This document shows, in pieces, positions 33,154 through 40,996 of a DNA stretch of 44,472 bases. The number at the start of each line of letters is the position of its first letter. The first letter of the stretch is position 1. Origin of the DNA: Planctomycetaceae bacterium (GTDB lineage Bacteria; Planctomycetota; Planctomycetia; Planctomycetales; Planctomycetaceae); the NCBI GenBank assembly GCA_014762625.1, contig JABURQ010000110.1:1-44472 (forward strand), read 5' to 3'. Position numbers and translations under genes: made by a program. The notes below the pieces were generated by a model. It was not told the origin of the DNA. It ran no database searches and saw nothing but the letters and a program-made list of their open reading frames with translations.

Positions 33154-34062
33154 GTGAAAGAAACATTTTCCCCGAAACAGATTGCCCGAGCGATCGGCGT
33201 CAGCGAATCGTCCCTCAAACGATGGTGCGACCGGGGGATGATACATACCGTAAAAACTGCCGGTGGCCACCGACGCCTCTTACTCCCCGATGTCCTGGAG
33301 TTCGCCAAGTCCCAAGGCTACAAGCTGATCGAACCCGAAATCCTCGGGCTACCGAGTCTGAACCAGTCCACCGAACGCACGTTGGATGTCGCTCGCAAGG
33401 AACTAATCGAGGCCTTGGTCGCGGGCAATGAAACCGTCAGTCGACAAATTGTACTCGAACTGGTGATGGCCGATCACCGTCTCTGCGACATCTGCGACGA
33501 AGTGATCGCCGACGCCTTTCACGAAGTCGGCGATCTCTGGGATTGCGGTACCGTCGAAGTGTATCAGGAACGCCGGGCTTGCGAGATCATCGTCCGGATC
33601 ATGCACGAACTGCGTCACTTCTACGAAGCTCCTTCGCAACGAGCTCCCCTCGCCATCGGCGCGTCACCGTCCGGCGATCCTTATACGCTCCCGACCACGA
33701 TGTCCGAACTGATCCTGCGGGAAAACGGCTGGCGAGCGGTTTCTCTCGGAAATAATCTCCCCTTTAATTCCCTCTCCTCCGCGGTGCGGGATCAGCGGCC
33801 ACAACTGTTCTGGTTGTCGGTCTCCTCGATTGCTGACGAAGAATCCTTCGTCGAAGGATTCAATCAATTCGTCGATGAGGTTAAGCCGATCGGAACCGCC
33901 GTCATCGTCGGAGGCCGCGCACTCACCGACAACATACGTAAGCGGATGAATTTCACCAGTTTCTGCGACCGCATGCGAAATCTGGAAGAGTTTGCTCAGA
34001 CATTCAAACGGGGAGCGGCGCCGAGCCCCAGCGACCTCTCCACCACCGACACCGACAACTGA
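33154..34062 (+). CDS. MerR-family regulator with degenerate B12-binding domain (CarH/LitR-like)
   Basis: The 302-residue protein has an N-terminal MerR winged helix (1-55, FSPKQIARAIGVSESSLKRWCDRG and TAGGHRRLLL), a four-helix B12-cap-like domain (about 75-155) and a Rossmann-like B12-binding domain (about 165-285). CarH/LitR use cobalamin as a light sensor. In the cap, Trp129 and Glu139 are kept at the CarH spacing, but the next residue, His in CarH, is Arg140. In the Rossmann domain the GExH loop that gives the lower cobalt ligand reads SGDPYTLP, with Tyr177 for His. Classical base-off/His-on B12 binding is therefore unlikely. It starts with GTG, faces the VOC/photolyase unit, and is followed after 19 nt by a PQQ-like propeller gene on the same strand. 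Confidence 0.85.
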   Translation: MKETFSPKQIARAIGVSESSLKRWCDRGMIHTVKTAGGHRRLLLPDVLEFAKSQGYKLIEPEILGLPSLNQSTERTLDVARKELIEALVAGNETVSRQIVLELVMADHRLCDICDEVIADAFHEVGDLWDCGTVEVYQERRACEIIVRIMHELRHFYEAPSQRAPLAIGASPSGDPYTLPTTMSELILRENGWRAVSLGNNLPFNSLSSAVRDQRPQLFWLSVSSIADEESFVEGFNQFVDEVKPIGTAVIVGGRALTDNIRKRMNFTSFCDRMRNLEEFAQTFKRGAAPSPSDLSTTDTDN

Positions 34063-34081
34063 TACTCACGGGAGACTTCTG

Positions 34082-35302
34082 ATGCGTCTGCTCTCTCTCT
34101 GTCTGCTGCTTCTCTCTCTCTCATCATCCATTGCCTCAGGAGGAGAACTCTGGCCGCAGTGGAGGGGACCGCATCGCGACAGCCAGGTCCAAAACGAAAC
34201 CTGGCCCGATTCTCTCGACGACGAACATCTGAAACTTCAGTGGGAAGCCAAAGCCGGACTCAGCTACTCCGGCCCGATCGTCGATCGACAACACGTCTAC
34301 ATCACCGAAACCAGAAATCGGAAAACGGAAGTCGTCCGCGCCTACAATCGAAACACCGGCGAACAGGTCTGGGAAGCGGAGTGGGAAGGAGCGATGGAAG
34401 TCCCGTTCTTCGCCAAAGCCAACGGCGACTGGATCCGGGCCACTCCCGCCACCGATGGGCAGTTTCTCTATGTGGCCGGGATGAAGGATGTTCTCATCTG
34501 CCTCGACTGCAAAACCGGTAAACAGATCTGGCGTTACGATTTCCCTGCGAAAGACGGCACAAAAATTCCCGCCTTCGGGTTCGTCAGCTCCCCGCTAATC
34601 CACGGCGACTCAGTCTACGTCCAGGCGGGAGAAGGCTTCTGCCGACTCAACCGCAAAACGGGGGAATTGATCTGGAAAGCCCTTACCGATGGTGGCGGGA
34701 TGTTCGGGAGCGCCTTTTCCTCTCCGTTTCTTTACGAACAACAGGGACAGGCACAAATCCTCGTCCAGACCCGTAGCGATCTTGCCTCGGTCGATCCCGA
34801 TTCGGGGAAAGTCCTCTGGAAAATGCCGATCACCGCGTTTCGAGGCATGAACATTCTCACGCCGACCGTCTACCAGGATTCCATTTTCACCAGCAGTTAC
34901 GGCGGCGGCACCTGGCTCCTGAAACCAAAGAATGGCGAGTTAGAGGAGTTGTGGAAAAACAAAGTGGAAGGCTATATGTCGAGCCCCGTCGTGATTGGGG
35001 ATTATGTCTACCATCATTTGAAAAATCAGCGGTTCACCTGCCTCGATCTCGAATCCGGAGAATCGAAATGGACGACGAAGCCGTTCGGCAAATACTGGAG
35101 CATGATCGCCAACGGATCGATAATTCTGGCGCTCGACGAGGAGGGGACGTTATTCCTGATCGACGCCACTCCCGAGGAGTTCAAACTCCTCGACTCCCGT
35201 CGGGTGACCGATTCGCCCGCCTGGGCGCACGTTGCCAACTCGAACGGACAGGTATTTATCCGCGATCTGGAATCGCTTAAAGTCTATGAGCTTGTCTTCT
35301 AA
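34082..35302 (+). CDS. Secreted PQQ-like beta-propeller protein
   Basis: The 406-residue precursor has a clear signal peptide (about 1-20, LLSLCLLLLSLSSSIASGG) and then repeats of the PQQ/WD-like propeller type: LWPQWRGPHRDS at the start, VYITETRNRKTEVVRAYNRNTGEQVWEAEW, LICLDCKTGKQIWRYDF, CRLNRKTGELIWKAL, LASVDPDSGKVLWKMP and FTCLDLESGESKW, each with the DxxTGxxxW core. No PQQ-enzyme catalytic or Ca-binding site is visible, so it is more likely a binding or assembly protein. GGGAGA lies about 6-8 nt before the ATG. It follows the CarH-like regulator at 19 nt and may be co-transcribed. A related protein lies at 36212. Confidence 0.82.
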   Translation: MRLLSLCLLLLSLSSSIASGGELWPQWRGPHRDSQVQNETWPDSLDDEHLKLQWEAKAGLSYSGPIVDRQHVYITETRNRKTEVVRAYNRNTGEQVWEAEWEGAMEVPFFAKANGDWIRATPATDGQFLYVAGMKDVLICLDCKTGKQIWRYDFPAKDGTKIPAFGFVSSPLIHGDSVYVQAGEGFCRLNRKTGELIWKALTDGGGMFGSAFSSPFLYEQQGQAQILVQTRSDLASVDPDSGKVLWKMPITAFRGMNILTPTVYQDSIFTSSYGGGTWLLKPKNGELEELWKNKVEGYMSSPVVIGDYVYHHLKNQRFTCLDLESGESKWTTKPFGKYWSMIANGSIILALDEEGTLFLIDATPEEFKLLDSRRVTDSPAWAHVANSNGQVFIRDLESLKVYELVF

Positions 35303-35358
35303 TTCGCTTTTCGAGGCGAGAATGAGCGAACTGTTGCCCGATTGAGGCGGTCGAAGCA

Positions 35359-35379
35359 GTCGAATCCTCAAGATTCGAC
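35359..35379. repeat. Perfect 8-bp hairpin downstream of the propeller gene
   Basis: GTCGAATC (35359-35366) and GATTCGAC (35372-35379) form a perfect stem with a 5-nt loop. There is no T-run. It lies 57 nt after the stop of the propeller gene and may protect the message end or be a repeat unit. Confidence 0.5.
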
Positions 35380-35532
35380 GATGCAGACCAACAAAAAGCG
35401 GGTAACTGGCTCGCCATTCGTAGCCAAAATGGAATTTGAAGACAGGCTCTATACCTGGAAATAGGTCGTTCGCCTCTCACCGAAACGTTATCATGAAGTC
35501 AAAACGACTTCCGATCGATAGCAAGGTGAGTC

Positions 35533-36147
35533 ATGCATAACGTCCTTCTCTCTCCCGTTCTCGAAAGAGCCTTTCGCGTCGCGGCCCGCTACCATCAGTC
35601 CCAAACCCGCAAAGGCTCCGACCTCCCCTACATCGTGCATCCTTGTGCTGTGATGTCGATCCTCCAGTCCGCCGGCATTCAGGATGGCGAAATTCTCTCC
35701 GCCGCCTTGTTACACGATGTCGTCGAGGACACCGAATGCGAACTGAGCGACCTCCGGGACCAGTTCCCCGAAGCGGTAGTCCGCTGGGTCGATCAAACTT
35801 CCGAAGAGAAAGACGACGAACTCGGGGAACCCCGCAGTTGGATTGACCGCAAGCGGGAACATCTCGCCCACGCAGATCACGCCGACTGGCAGGCCCGCAC
35901 CATCATTCTCGCCGACAAACTCCACAACCTGACCTCCATGCTGTTCGATCTGGAGGAAGGGGAGAACATCTGGGAACGATTCAATGCGCCCCCTTCTGCG
36001 GTCCTGTGGTACAACTCCTCCATGATTCAGGCGGCGGGACACGGCGATCAACCCGCCTTGCAGATGTTGAAATCGTCCGGTGAGGAACTGATCGACCAGT
36101 TGATCGAACAATCGGGACAAAAGCCGATTGAGCCAGAAGAGTCTTGA
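35533..36147 (+). CDS. SpoT-like HD-domain hydrolase (small alarmone hydrolase type)
   Basis: The 204-residue protein is a free HD domain of the RelA/SpoT hydrolase type: SQTRKGSDLPYIVHPCAVMSIL at about 22-43, AALLHDVVEDTECELSDL with the metal His-Asp pair at 60-61 or so, and TIILADKLHNLTSM with the third ligand. The HDVVEDT and KLHNL words match SpoT and the Mesh1-like small alarmone hydrolases, which remove pyrophosphate from (p)ppGpp. There is no synthetase domain. No ribosome-binding site better than AAGGTGAG is seen before the ATG (about 7 nt). It sits between two secreted propeller genes on the plus strand. A role on other nucleotides cannot be excluded. Confidence 0.82.
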   Translation: MHNVLLSPVLERAFRVAARYHQSQTRKGSDLPYIVHPCAVMSILQSAGIQDGEILSAALLHDVVEDTECELSDLRDQFPEAVVRWVDQTSEEKDDELGEPRSWIDRKREHLAHADHADWQARTIILADKLHNLTSMLFDLEEGENIWERFNAPPSAVLWYNSSMIQAAGHGDQPALQMLKSSGEELIDQLIEQSGQKPIEPEES

Positions 36148-36211
36148 TTCGGCGGAGCGGTCCGGAAACACTGGAGGTCCCATTGACCGCCCTCCAGTCC
36201 AGGATGATTTG

Positions 36212-37486
36212 ATGTTTCGAAAGATCACGTTTCTCGCCGTTACCGCCTTCTCGCTGACATTCTTGACCGCTCTCTCGGCCCAGGATTACGTTTCCCACGG
36301 AGCCCTCGACTACGACGCCAACGATTGGCCCTGCTGGCGCGGAGCGAAGCAGGACGGCATCGCCGACCCGCATCAGAAACTTCCCGCCTCCTGGAGCGAG
36401 ACGGAAAACGTGGTCTGGAAAGTGGCCGTTCCCGGACGCGGTCACGGTTCGCCCTGCGTGGCGGGGAATCGCATTTATCTGGCGACCTGTAACGAAGATT
36501 CGAAAAGTCAGTGGGTGCTCTGTTACGAACGCTCGACCGGCAAGAATCTCTGGCAAACGCAGGTCCACGACTCCGGCGCAATGTGGAAAAGCAAGAAAGC
36601 GACCGGTGCGTCTTCGACACTCGCCTGTGACGGCAAACAGCTCTACATCAGTTTCCCCAACAACGGGGCGCTCATCGCCACCGCGCTGACTCTCGACGGT
36701 AAGATTGTCTGGCAGCAAAAGATCTCCGACTACGTCATCCATCAAGGGTACGGCTCCTCTCCCGCGATTTACAAATCGCTCGTCATCGTCACCGCCGACA
36801 ACAAAGGAGGCGGAGCCATCGCCGGCCTCGATCGCAAAACCGGCAAGATCGTCTGGACCCACGCGCGTCCCAAGCTTCCCAATTATCCGTCTCCCATCAT
36901 CTATCACCTCGACGGCAAAGACCAACTGATCCTCACCGGTTGCAAGCTGGTCACCTCGCTCGATCCGATGACCGGAAAGGTATTTTGGGAAACCGACGGA
37001 GCGACCGAAGAATGCGTCACCTCCACTGTCACCGATGGAAAGCACGTCTACTCCAGCGGCGGATACCCCAAAAATCATGTCGCCGCCTATACCACAGACG
37101 GCTCCGAGAAGATCGTCTGGGAAAACGGAGACCGGGTTTACGTCCCCTCAATGGTAATGCGAAACGGACACATCTACGCCGTCATGGATGCCGGTGTCGC
37201 CGTCTGCTGGAAAGCCGATACCGGGGAAGAACTCTGGAAAGCGCGTCTCGGCGGCAACTTCACCGCGTCCGCCGTCCTGGTGGGAGAAACCGTCTACGCT
37301 ACCGACGAAGCGGGAAAGACCACGCTCTTCCGGGCCGATCCCTCCGGTTTCAAAAAACTGGGGACCAATCAGCTCGGCGATGAAATGCTCGCCACGCCGA
37401 CCATCTGCGGCGGACAGCTTTTTATGCGAGTCGCCCACCGGGAAAACGATCTTCGCCAGGAAGTGCTCTACTGCATCGGTGAGTGA
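36212..37486 (+). CDS. Secreted PQQ-like beta-propeller protein
   Basis: The 424-residue precursor has a signal peptide (about 1-22, ITFLAVTAFSLTFLTALSAQ) and propeller repeats such as WPCWRGAKQDG, VLCYERSTGKNLWQTQ, TLDGKIVWQQKI, GLDRKTGKIVWTHARP, LDPMTGKVFWETDGA and WKADTGEELWKARL. The layout is the same as the protein at 34082, so the two are related, probably as old paralogs. AGGA lies about 7 nt before the chosen ATG; an in-frame ATG at 36128 would place 28 hydrophilic residues ahead of the signal peptide and would begin inside the HD gene. The methyltransferase gene follows directly. Confidence 0.82.
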   Translation: MFRKITFLAVTAFSLTFLTALSAQDYVSHGALDYDANDWPCWRGAKQDGIADPHQKLPASWSETENVVWKVAVPGRGHGSPCVAGNRIYLATCNEDSKSQWVLCYERSTGKNLWQTQVHDSGAMWKSKKATGASSTLACDGKQLYISFPNNGALIATALTLDGKIVWQQKISDYVIHQGYGSSPAIYKSLVIVTADNKGGGAIAGLDRKTGKIVWTHARPKLPNYPSPIIYHLDGKDQLILTGCKLVTSLDPMTGKVFWETDGATEECVTSTVTDGKHVYSSGGYPKNHVAAYTTDGSEKIVWENGDRVYVPSMVMRNGHIYAVMDAGVAVCWKADTGEELWKARLGGNFTASAVLVGETVYATDEAGKTTLFRADPSGFKKLGTNQLGDEMLATPTICGGQLFMRVAHRENDLRQEVLYCIGE

Positions 37487-37515
37487 ACCGGGTCGCGAGC
37501 GAGTTTCCAAACCTC

Positions 37516-38250
37516 ATGAACCCTCACCCCGATCGAACATCCCTCGATGACGACGTCCTCGCCGGGCAGGCGGTCTACACCGACTCTTCGTTGAAATACT
37601 ACGACTGGCTTGTACTCAAGATCAGCAATCGCTGTATCTGGAAATGCCCGACGCCGCGGTTGTTGAAGATGTACGACGACTGCGTCACGACTCGACATCT
37701 CGACGTCGGTGTCGGCACCGGCTACTTTCTCGACCGCTGTCGATTCCCGGAATCCGAGTCTCCCCCCACCATCACGTTACTGGACCTGAATCGTGCCTCT
37801 CTCGACGCAGCCGCCCGACGAATCGAACGCTACTCCCCTCAGACCGTCACCGCCAACATCCTCGAACCGCTCCCGCTCGGCGAGGCCCGCTTTGAGTCCA
37901 TCAGTCTGAATTACCTGCTGCACTGCATTCCCGGCGACCTGACCGAAAAAGCGGTCGCCTTCAACCATCTGATTCCCTTTCTCCAGCCGGGAGGAATCAT
38001 TTTTGGGAGCACCTTACTCTCCCAAGGCGTCGAGCGTTCGTTCGCCGCCCGAAAACTGATGCGCTTCTACAATCAGAAAGGAATTTTCCACAACGACCGG
38101 GACCGACTCAAAGACCTCGAACGCGCATTGACGACACGCTTCCAACAGGTGCAGATCGAGACCATCGGTTGCGCGGCGTTATTCCAAGCCCGCGACCCGA
38201 ACCCAATGAGCACTCGAGAGAAACTTCCGGTCGTGCCGGAAAGAGAGTGA
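37516..38250 (+). CDS. Class I SAM-dependent methyltransferase
   Basis: The 244-residue protein has the SAM-binding motif HLDVGVGTGYFLDRC near 60-75, motif II TITLLDLNRASLDAAARRI, then LPLGEARFESISLNYLLHCIPG, and LIPFLQPGGIIFGSTLL as the post-motif segment. It resembles small-molecule or quinone-type methyltransferases; the substrate is unknown. It lacks a signal peptide. Two starts are possible: GTG at 37483, which overlaps the previous stop as GTGA, and ATG at 37516. The family usually begins close to the AGQAVYTDSSLKYYDWLVL segment, so I use 37516; the GTG would suggest translational coupling to the propeller gene. Confidence 0.8.
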   Translation: MNPHPDRTSLDDDVLAGQAVYTDSSLKYYDWLVLKISNRCIWKCPTPRLLKMYDDCVTTRHLDVGVGTGYFLDRCRFPESESPPTITLLDLNRASLDAAARRIERYSPQTVTANILEPLPLGEARFESISLNYLLHCIPGDLTEKAVAFNHLIPFLQPGGIIFGSTLLSQGVERSFAARKLMRFYNQKGIFHNDRDRLKDLERALTTRFQQVQIETIGCAALFQARDPNPMSTREKLPVVPERE

Positions 38251-38397
38251 CAAACGAGCAACTGGAAGATACAATTGAACATGCAACAGATCACTCTCGG
38301 CACGTGAAGCAGAGAATGTCAGCGCCTTGAGGAAACGAGTAAGAACATTCCGTCAATAAATTACTGACACTCCGAATTCTAACTGAAGTATATATCA

Positions 38398-38709
38398 ATG
38401 GATGCTTTTGAACTATTGCCATTCGGCTTCATGGGAATCGGTTTATTTCTTCTCATCTTTTATGGTGTTTGGCTCTACCGAACACTCATAAGCACCGAAG
38501 AGCAAGTCGAGGAAAACCGTATAACATTGTTGGGTGGCTGGTCTGGTGGCATCGTATTTATTGCGTGTGGGATGTTGTTGGTTTTGCCACCAAATTTATT
38601 TTTCTTTGTAATCCCCGCAGCAGTGGTCTTGCTGCTTTCTTGGTACTTACTCTACTTCACTCTTCATACTTTCTTAGGTTCAACACAGCGTGACAAATCA
38701 AGCAACTAA
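38398..38709 (+). CDS. Small three-helix membrane protein, AT-rich
   Basis: The 103-residue protein has three hydrophobic segments: about 8-27 (PFGFMGIGLFLLIFYGVWLY), 45-62 and 64-90. No family is recognised. The gene is much richer in A+T than its neighbours: the first 60 bases after 38401 contain 23 G or C (38 percent), while flanking genes run well above half. No strong ribosome site precedes the ATG. It is isolated between a methyltransferase and a convergent esterase (34-nt gap). It may be an acquired gene or one under different codon pressure. Confidence 0.6.
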   Translation: MDAFELLPFGFMGIGLFLLIFYGVWLYRTLISTEEQVEENRITLLGGWSGGIVFIACGMLLVLPPNLFFFVIPAAVVLLLSWYLLYFTLHTFLGSTQRDKSSN

Positions 38710-38743
38710 CAATTCATCCAACCGGCGCGGCCGCTGAAACAAC

Positions 38744-39616
38744 TCACGGGATGAACTGTTTCTCTTTCAGAAATTCGGACACCTGCGACATCTCTCGCTC
38801 GTAGAGTTGCATGTCGAAAATGAAATAGCCGTGCCGGCCTCCCTCGTGTGAGATCAGTTTGCATTCGTTTCCGGCAGCCTGCATCTTTTTCTGAAACTCG
38901 ACCGCTCCCGCGTACGGCGTCACTTTGTCCCCCGTGCCGTGGAACACCAGCGTGGGTGGCAAGCCTTTCTGAACGTGATCGACGGGCGACAGCTCCTGCC
39001 AGCGGTCGCCGATTTTCTGTCGGCCGTAACCTTCCTCCGAGGTATCGATCACGGGATAGAAGAGTACCAGCAGATCGGGACGACACGAAATCGCCAGATC
39101 GTCGCTCTCGTCATTCACCGCGTCGAATAATGCCGTTCCCACCGCTACGTGACCGCCGGCGGAACCGCCCGCGGCGACAATCCGTTCCGGATCGATCCCC
39201 AATTCCTCCGCGTGAGCGCGTAGATACCGAACCGCCGACCGACCGTCCTTCACGCAATCGAAGACCGTATTCTCTTTCCCCTGCGACAACAAACGATACT
39301 CCAGACTGACCGCGTACATTCCCCGGTCGCGAAATTTGTCCGCGATCGGATAAAACCAGCGCGGCTCGCCGTTCACCCAACCGCCGCCGTGAATGACGAG
39401 AAAGACCGGACACTTGTCGGTTGGTTGATGTCCTTCCGGCTCAAAAACGTGCAGCTTCAGCTCCCGATCCCCGATCGTTTTGTAAGTGATAGTTCGATCG
39501 GGTTCGAGTTTCGCCGCGATGGGGTCGAGGACTCGTTTGAGCTGCGCGTGAGTCGTCGTGGAACCCAGCAGGATCAGAAACAGAGCCAGACTGACTTGTC
39601 GTAAGGTGGGAGACAT
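38744..39616 (-). CDS. Secreted alpha/beta hydrolase, BD-FAE/HSL-like esterase
   Basis: The 290-residue precursor has a signal peptide (about 1-24) and the alpha/beta hydrolase core: VFLVIHGGGWVNGEP with the oxyanion HGGG at 76-79, the nucleophile elbow AAGGSAGGHVAVG with Ser152, a late Asp in FHGTGDKVTPY and the His in GGRHGYF. This is the carboxylesterase/acetyl-xylan-esterase-like branch. It is divergent from a carbohydrate esterase gene (210-nt spacer), so both may act on acetylated or ester-bearing sugars outside the cytoplasm. Substrate unknown. Confidence 0.87.
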   Translation of the reverse strand: MSPTLRQVSLALFLILLGSTTTHAQLKRVLDPIAAKLEPDRTITYKTIGDRELKLHVFEPEGHQPTDKCPVFLVIHGGGWVNGEPRWFYPIADKFRDRGMYAVSLEYRLLSQGKENTVFDCVKDGRSAVRYLRAHAEELGIDPERIVAAGGSAGGHVAVGTALFDAVNDESDDLAISCRPDLLVLFYPVIDTSEEGYGRQKIGDRWQELSPVDHVQKGLPPTLVFHGTGDKVTPYAGAVEFQKKMQAAGNECKLISHEGGRHGYFIFDMQLYEREMSQVSEFLKEKQFIP

Positions 39617-39825
39617 ATTTTTCCTCGTCGTGATGTGGAGCGATCAACCATACCCCGAACTCGCCCGAATTTCCCGAGTCAGAGAGTCATTTTTCGTGTC
39701 GGCATGCCACACTGCGTATTGTATTCAAGATAAAATCTTCTGGTGTTACCGACTGACTGCTGGTAACGTGGAGAATCATAACCAACCATGCATGAGCTGA
39801 ATTTCCCTTTACCCAGGACTTTCGG
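39617..39825. other. Divergent spacer between two esterase genes
   Basis: The spacer should carry two promoters. GTTACC and GGTAAC at about 39745-39767 form a 6-bp inverted repeat with an 11-nt spacer, a weak operator candidate. No other element is clear. Confidence 0.3.
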
Positions 39826-40953
39826 ATGATCGAACATCGCGTTCAGAATCGACGACTCAGTTCTTCTTTGTGGAAGCTCTTCTCAAGCCTTGCCCTCCTG
39901 GTTTGGTTTCTCACCCCCGCAGCGGCCGAGGTCCCCGCTCAGCTTCCCGATCCCGATGACAAACCCGCCGATCAAACCAAACCGGTGCAGGTCTTTATCC
40001 TGCTCGGCCAGTCGAACATGCTCGGTTTCGGTCGGATCGATCCGGTCGATCAAAACGGCACGCTCTCTCATCTGGCGAAAAAGGAGGGCAAGTTCCCGCA
40101 TCTGATCGACGATGACGGCAACTGGACCGAGCGGCAGGACGTCCAGAACGTCCACGTGATGGACAAGCGTGGCGCGGGTTTGACCAACTTTACCCACTTC
40201 CGGGATATGAAGAACGAACGGCTCACCGTAAAGAAGGGGCATATCGGCCCCGAACTGCAATTCGGCCACATCATGGGACACATCCACGACGAACCGGTCC
40301 TGCTCCTGAAGGCCTGCATCGGCAACCGCAGCCTCGGTTGGGACCTGCTTCCGCCCGGCAGTGAACGGTTTGAGTTCGACGGGAAAGTCTACGCCGGCTA
40401 CAAAGACAAAGCTCCCTCCTGGGTCGAAGGGGGAGAGAAAAATGAAGTCAAATGGTACGCGGGCCGTCAATACGACGCCGACACGGCTCACGCCAAAGAG
40501 GTGTTGAAGAACCTGGAGAAATACTATCCCGGCTATCAGGGGCAGGGGTATGAAATCGCCGGTTTTGTCTTCTGGCAAGGACACAAGGATCAAAACCCGG
40601 CGCACGCCAGTCGCTACGAACAGAACCTGGTCCACTTCATTAAAAACTTACGAAAAGATTTTAACGCCCCCGACGCGAAGTTCGTCCTGGCGACGATCGC
40701 TTTCGGCGGAGACGAGTTAAGCGGTCCGGGGCTGACCATCGCCGAAGCGCAACTCGCCGTCGATGGCGAAACCGGCAAGTATCCCGAGTTCAAAGGGAAC
40801 GTCAAAGCGATCGACGCGCGTCCGTTCTGGCGCGACAAGGAGGTCTCTCCGACCGGTGCCGGCTATCACTACAACCACAACGCCGAAACGTACATGCTGG
40901 TCGGCGACGCTCTGGGACACGCGATGGCGGAACTGCTGGCTTCAGAGCGTTGA
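39826..40953 (+). CDS. Secreted SASA-type carbohydrate esterase
   Basis: The 375-residue precursor has an N-terminal signal (about 15-34, KLFSSLALLVWFLTPAAAE) and the sialate O-acetylesterase/CE6-like domain: VFILLGQSNMLGFGRIDP with the GQSN block, where Ser63 is the expected nucleophile, and YEIAGFVFWQGHKDQNPAHASRYEQNLVHFIKNLRKDF, a family-typical stretch. The catalytic Asp-His pair is expected near the end in GYHYNHNAETYMLVG. These enzymes remove acetyl groups from sugars; planctomycetes have many for algal polysaccharides. Substrate unknown. Divergent from another esterase and convergent with a beta-lactamase-fold hydrolase. Confidence 0.85.
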   Translation: MIEHRVQNRRLSSSLWKLFSSLALLVWFLTPAAAEVPAQLPDPDDKPADQTKPVQVFILLGQSNMLGFGRIDPVDQNGTLSHLAKKEGKFPHLIDDDGNWTERQDVQNVHVMDKRGAGLTNFTHFRDMKNERLTVKKGHIGPELQFGHIMGHIHDEPVLLLKACIGNRSLGWDLLPPGSERFEFDGKVYAGYKDKAPSWVEGGEKNEVKWYAGRQYDADTAHAKEVLKNLEKYYPGYQGQGYEIAGFVFWQGHKDQNPAHASRYEQNLVHFIKNLRKDFNAPDAKFVLATIAFGGDELSGPGLTIAEAQLAVDGETGKYPEFKGNVKAIDARPFWRDKEVSPTGAGYHYNHNAETYMLVGDALGHAMAELLASER

Positions 40954-40996
40954 GTTCTGAGAAGCAGACGGGGTCACTTCGGTGACAACACTCGAG

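Noticed and set aside
35981-37078. Minus-strand open frame opposite the second propeller gene
   Set aside because: Antisense shadow of the propeller and HD genes; no start signal or family motif.
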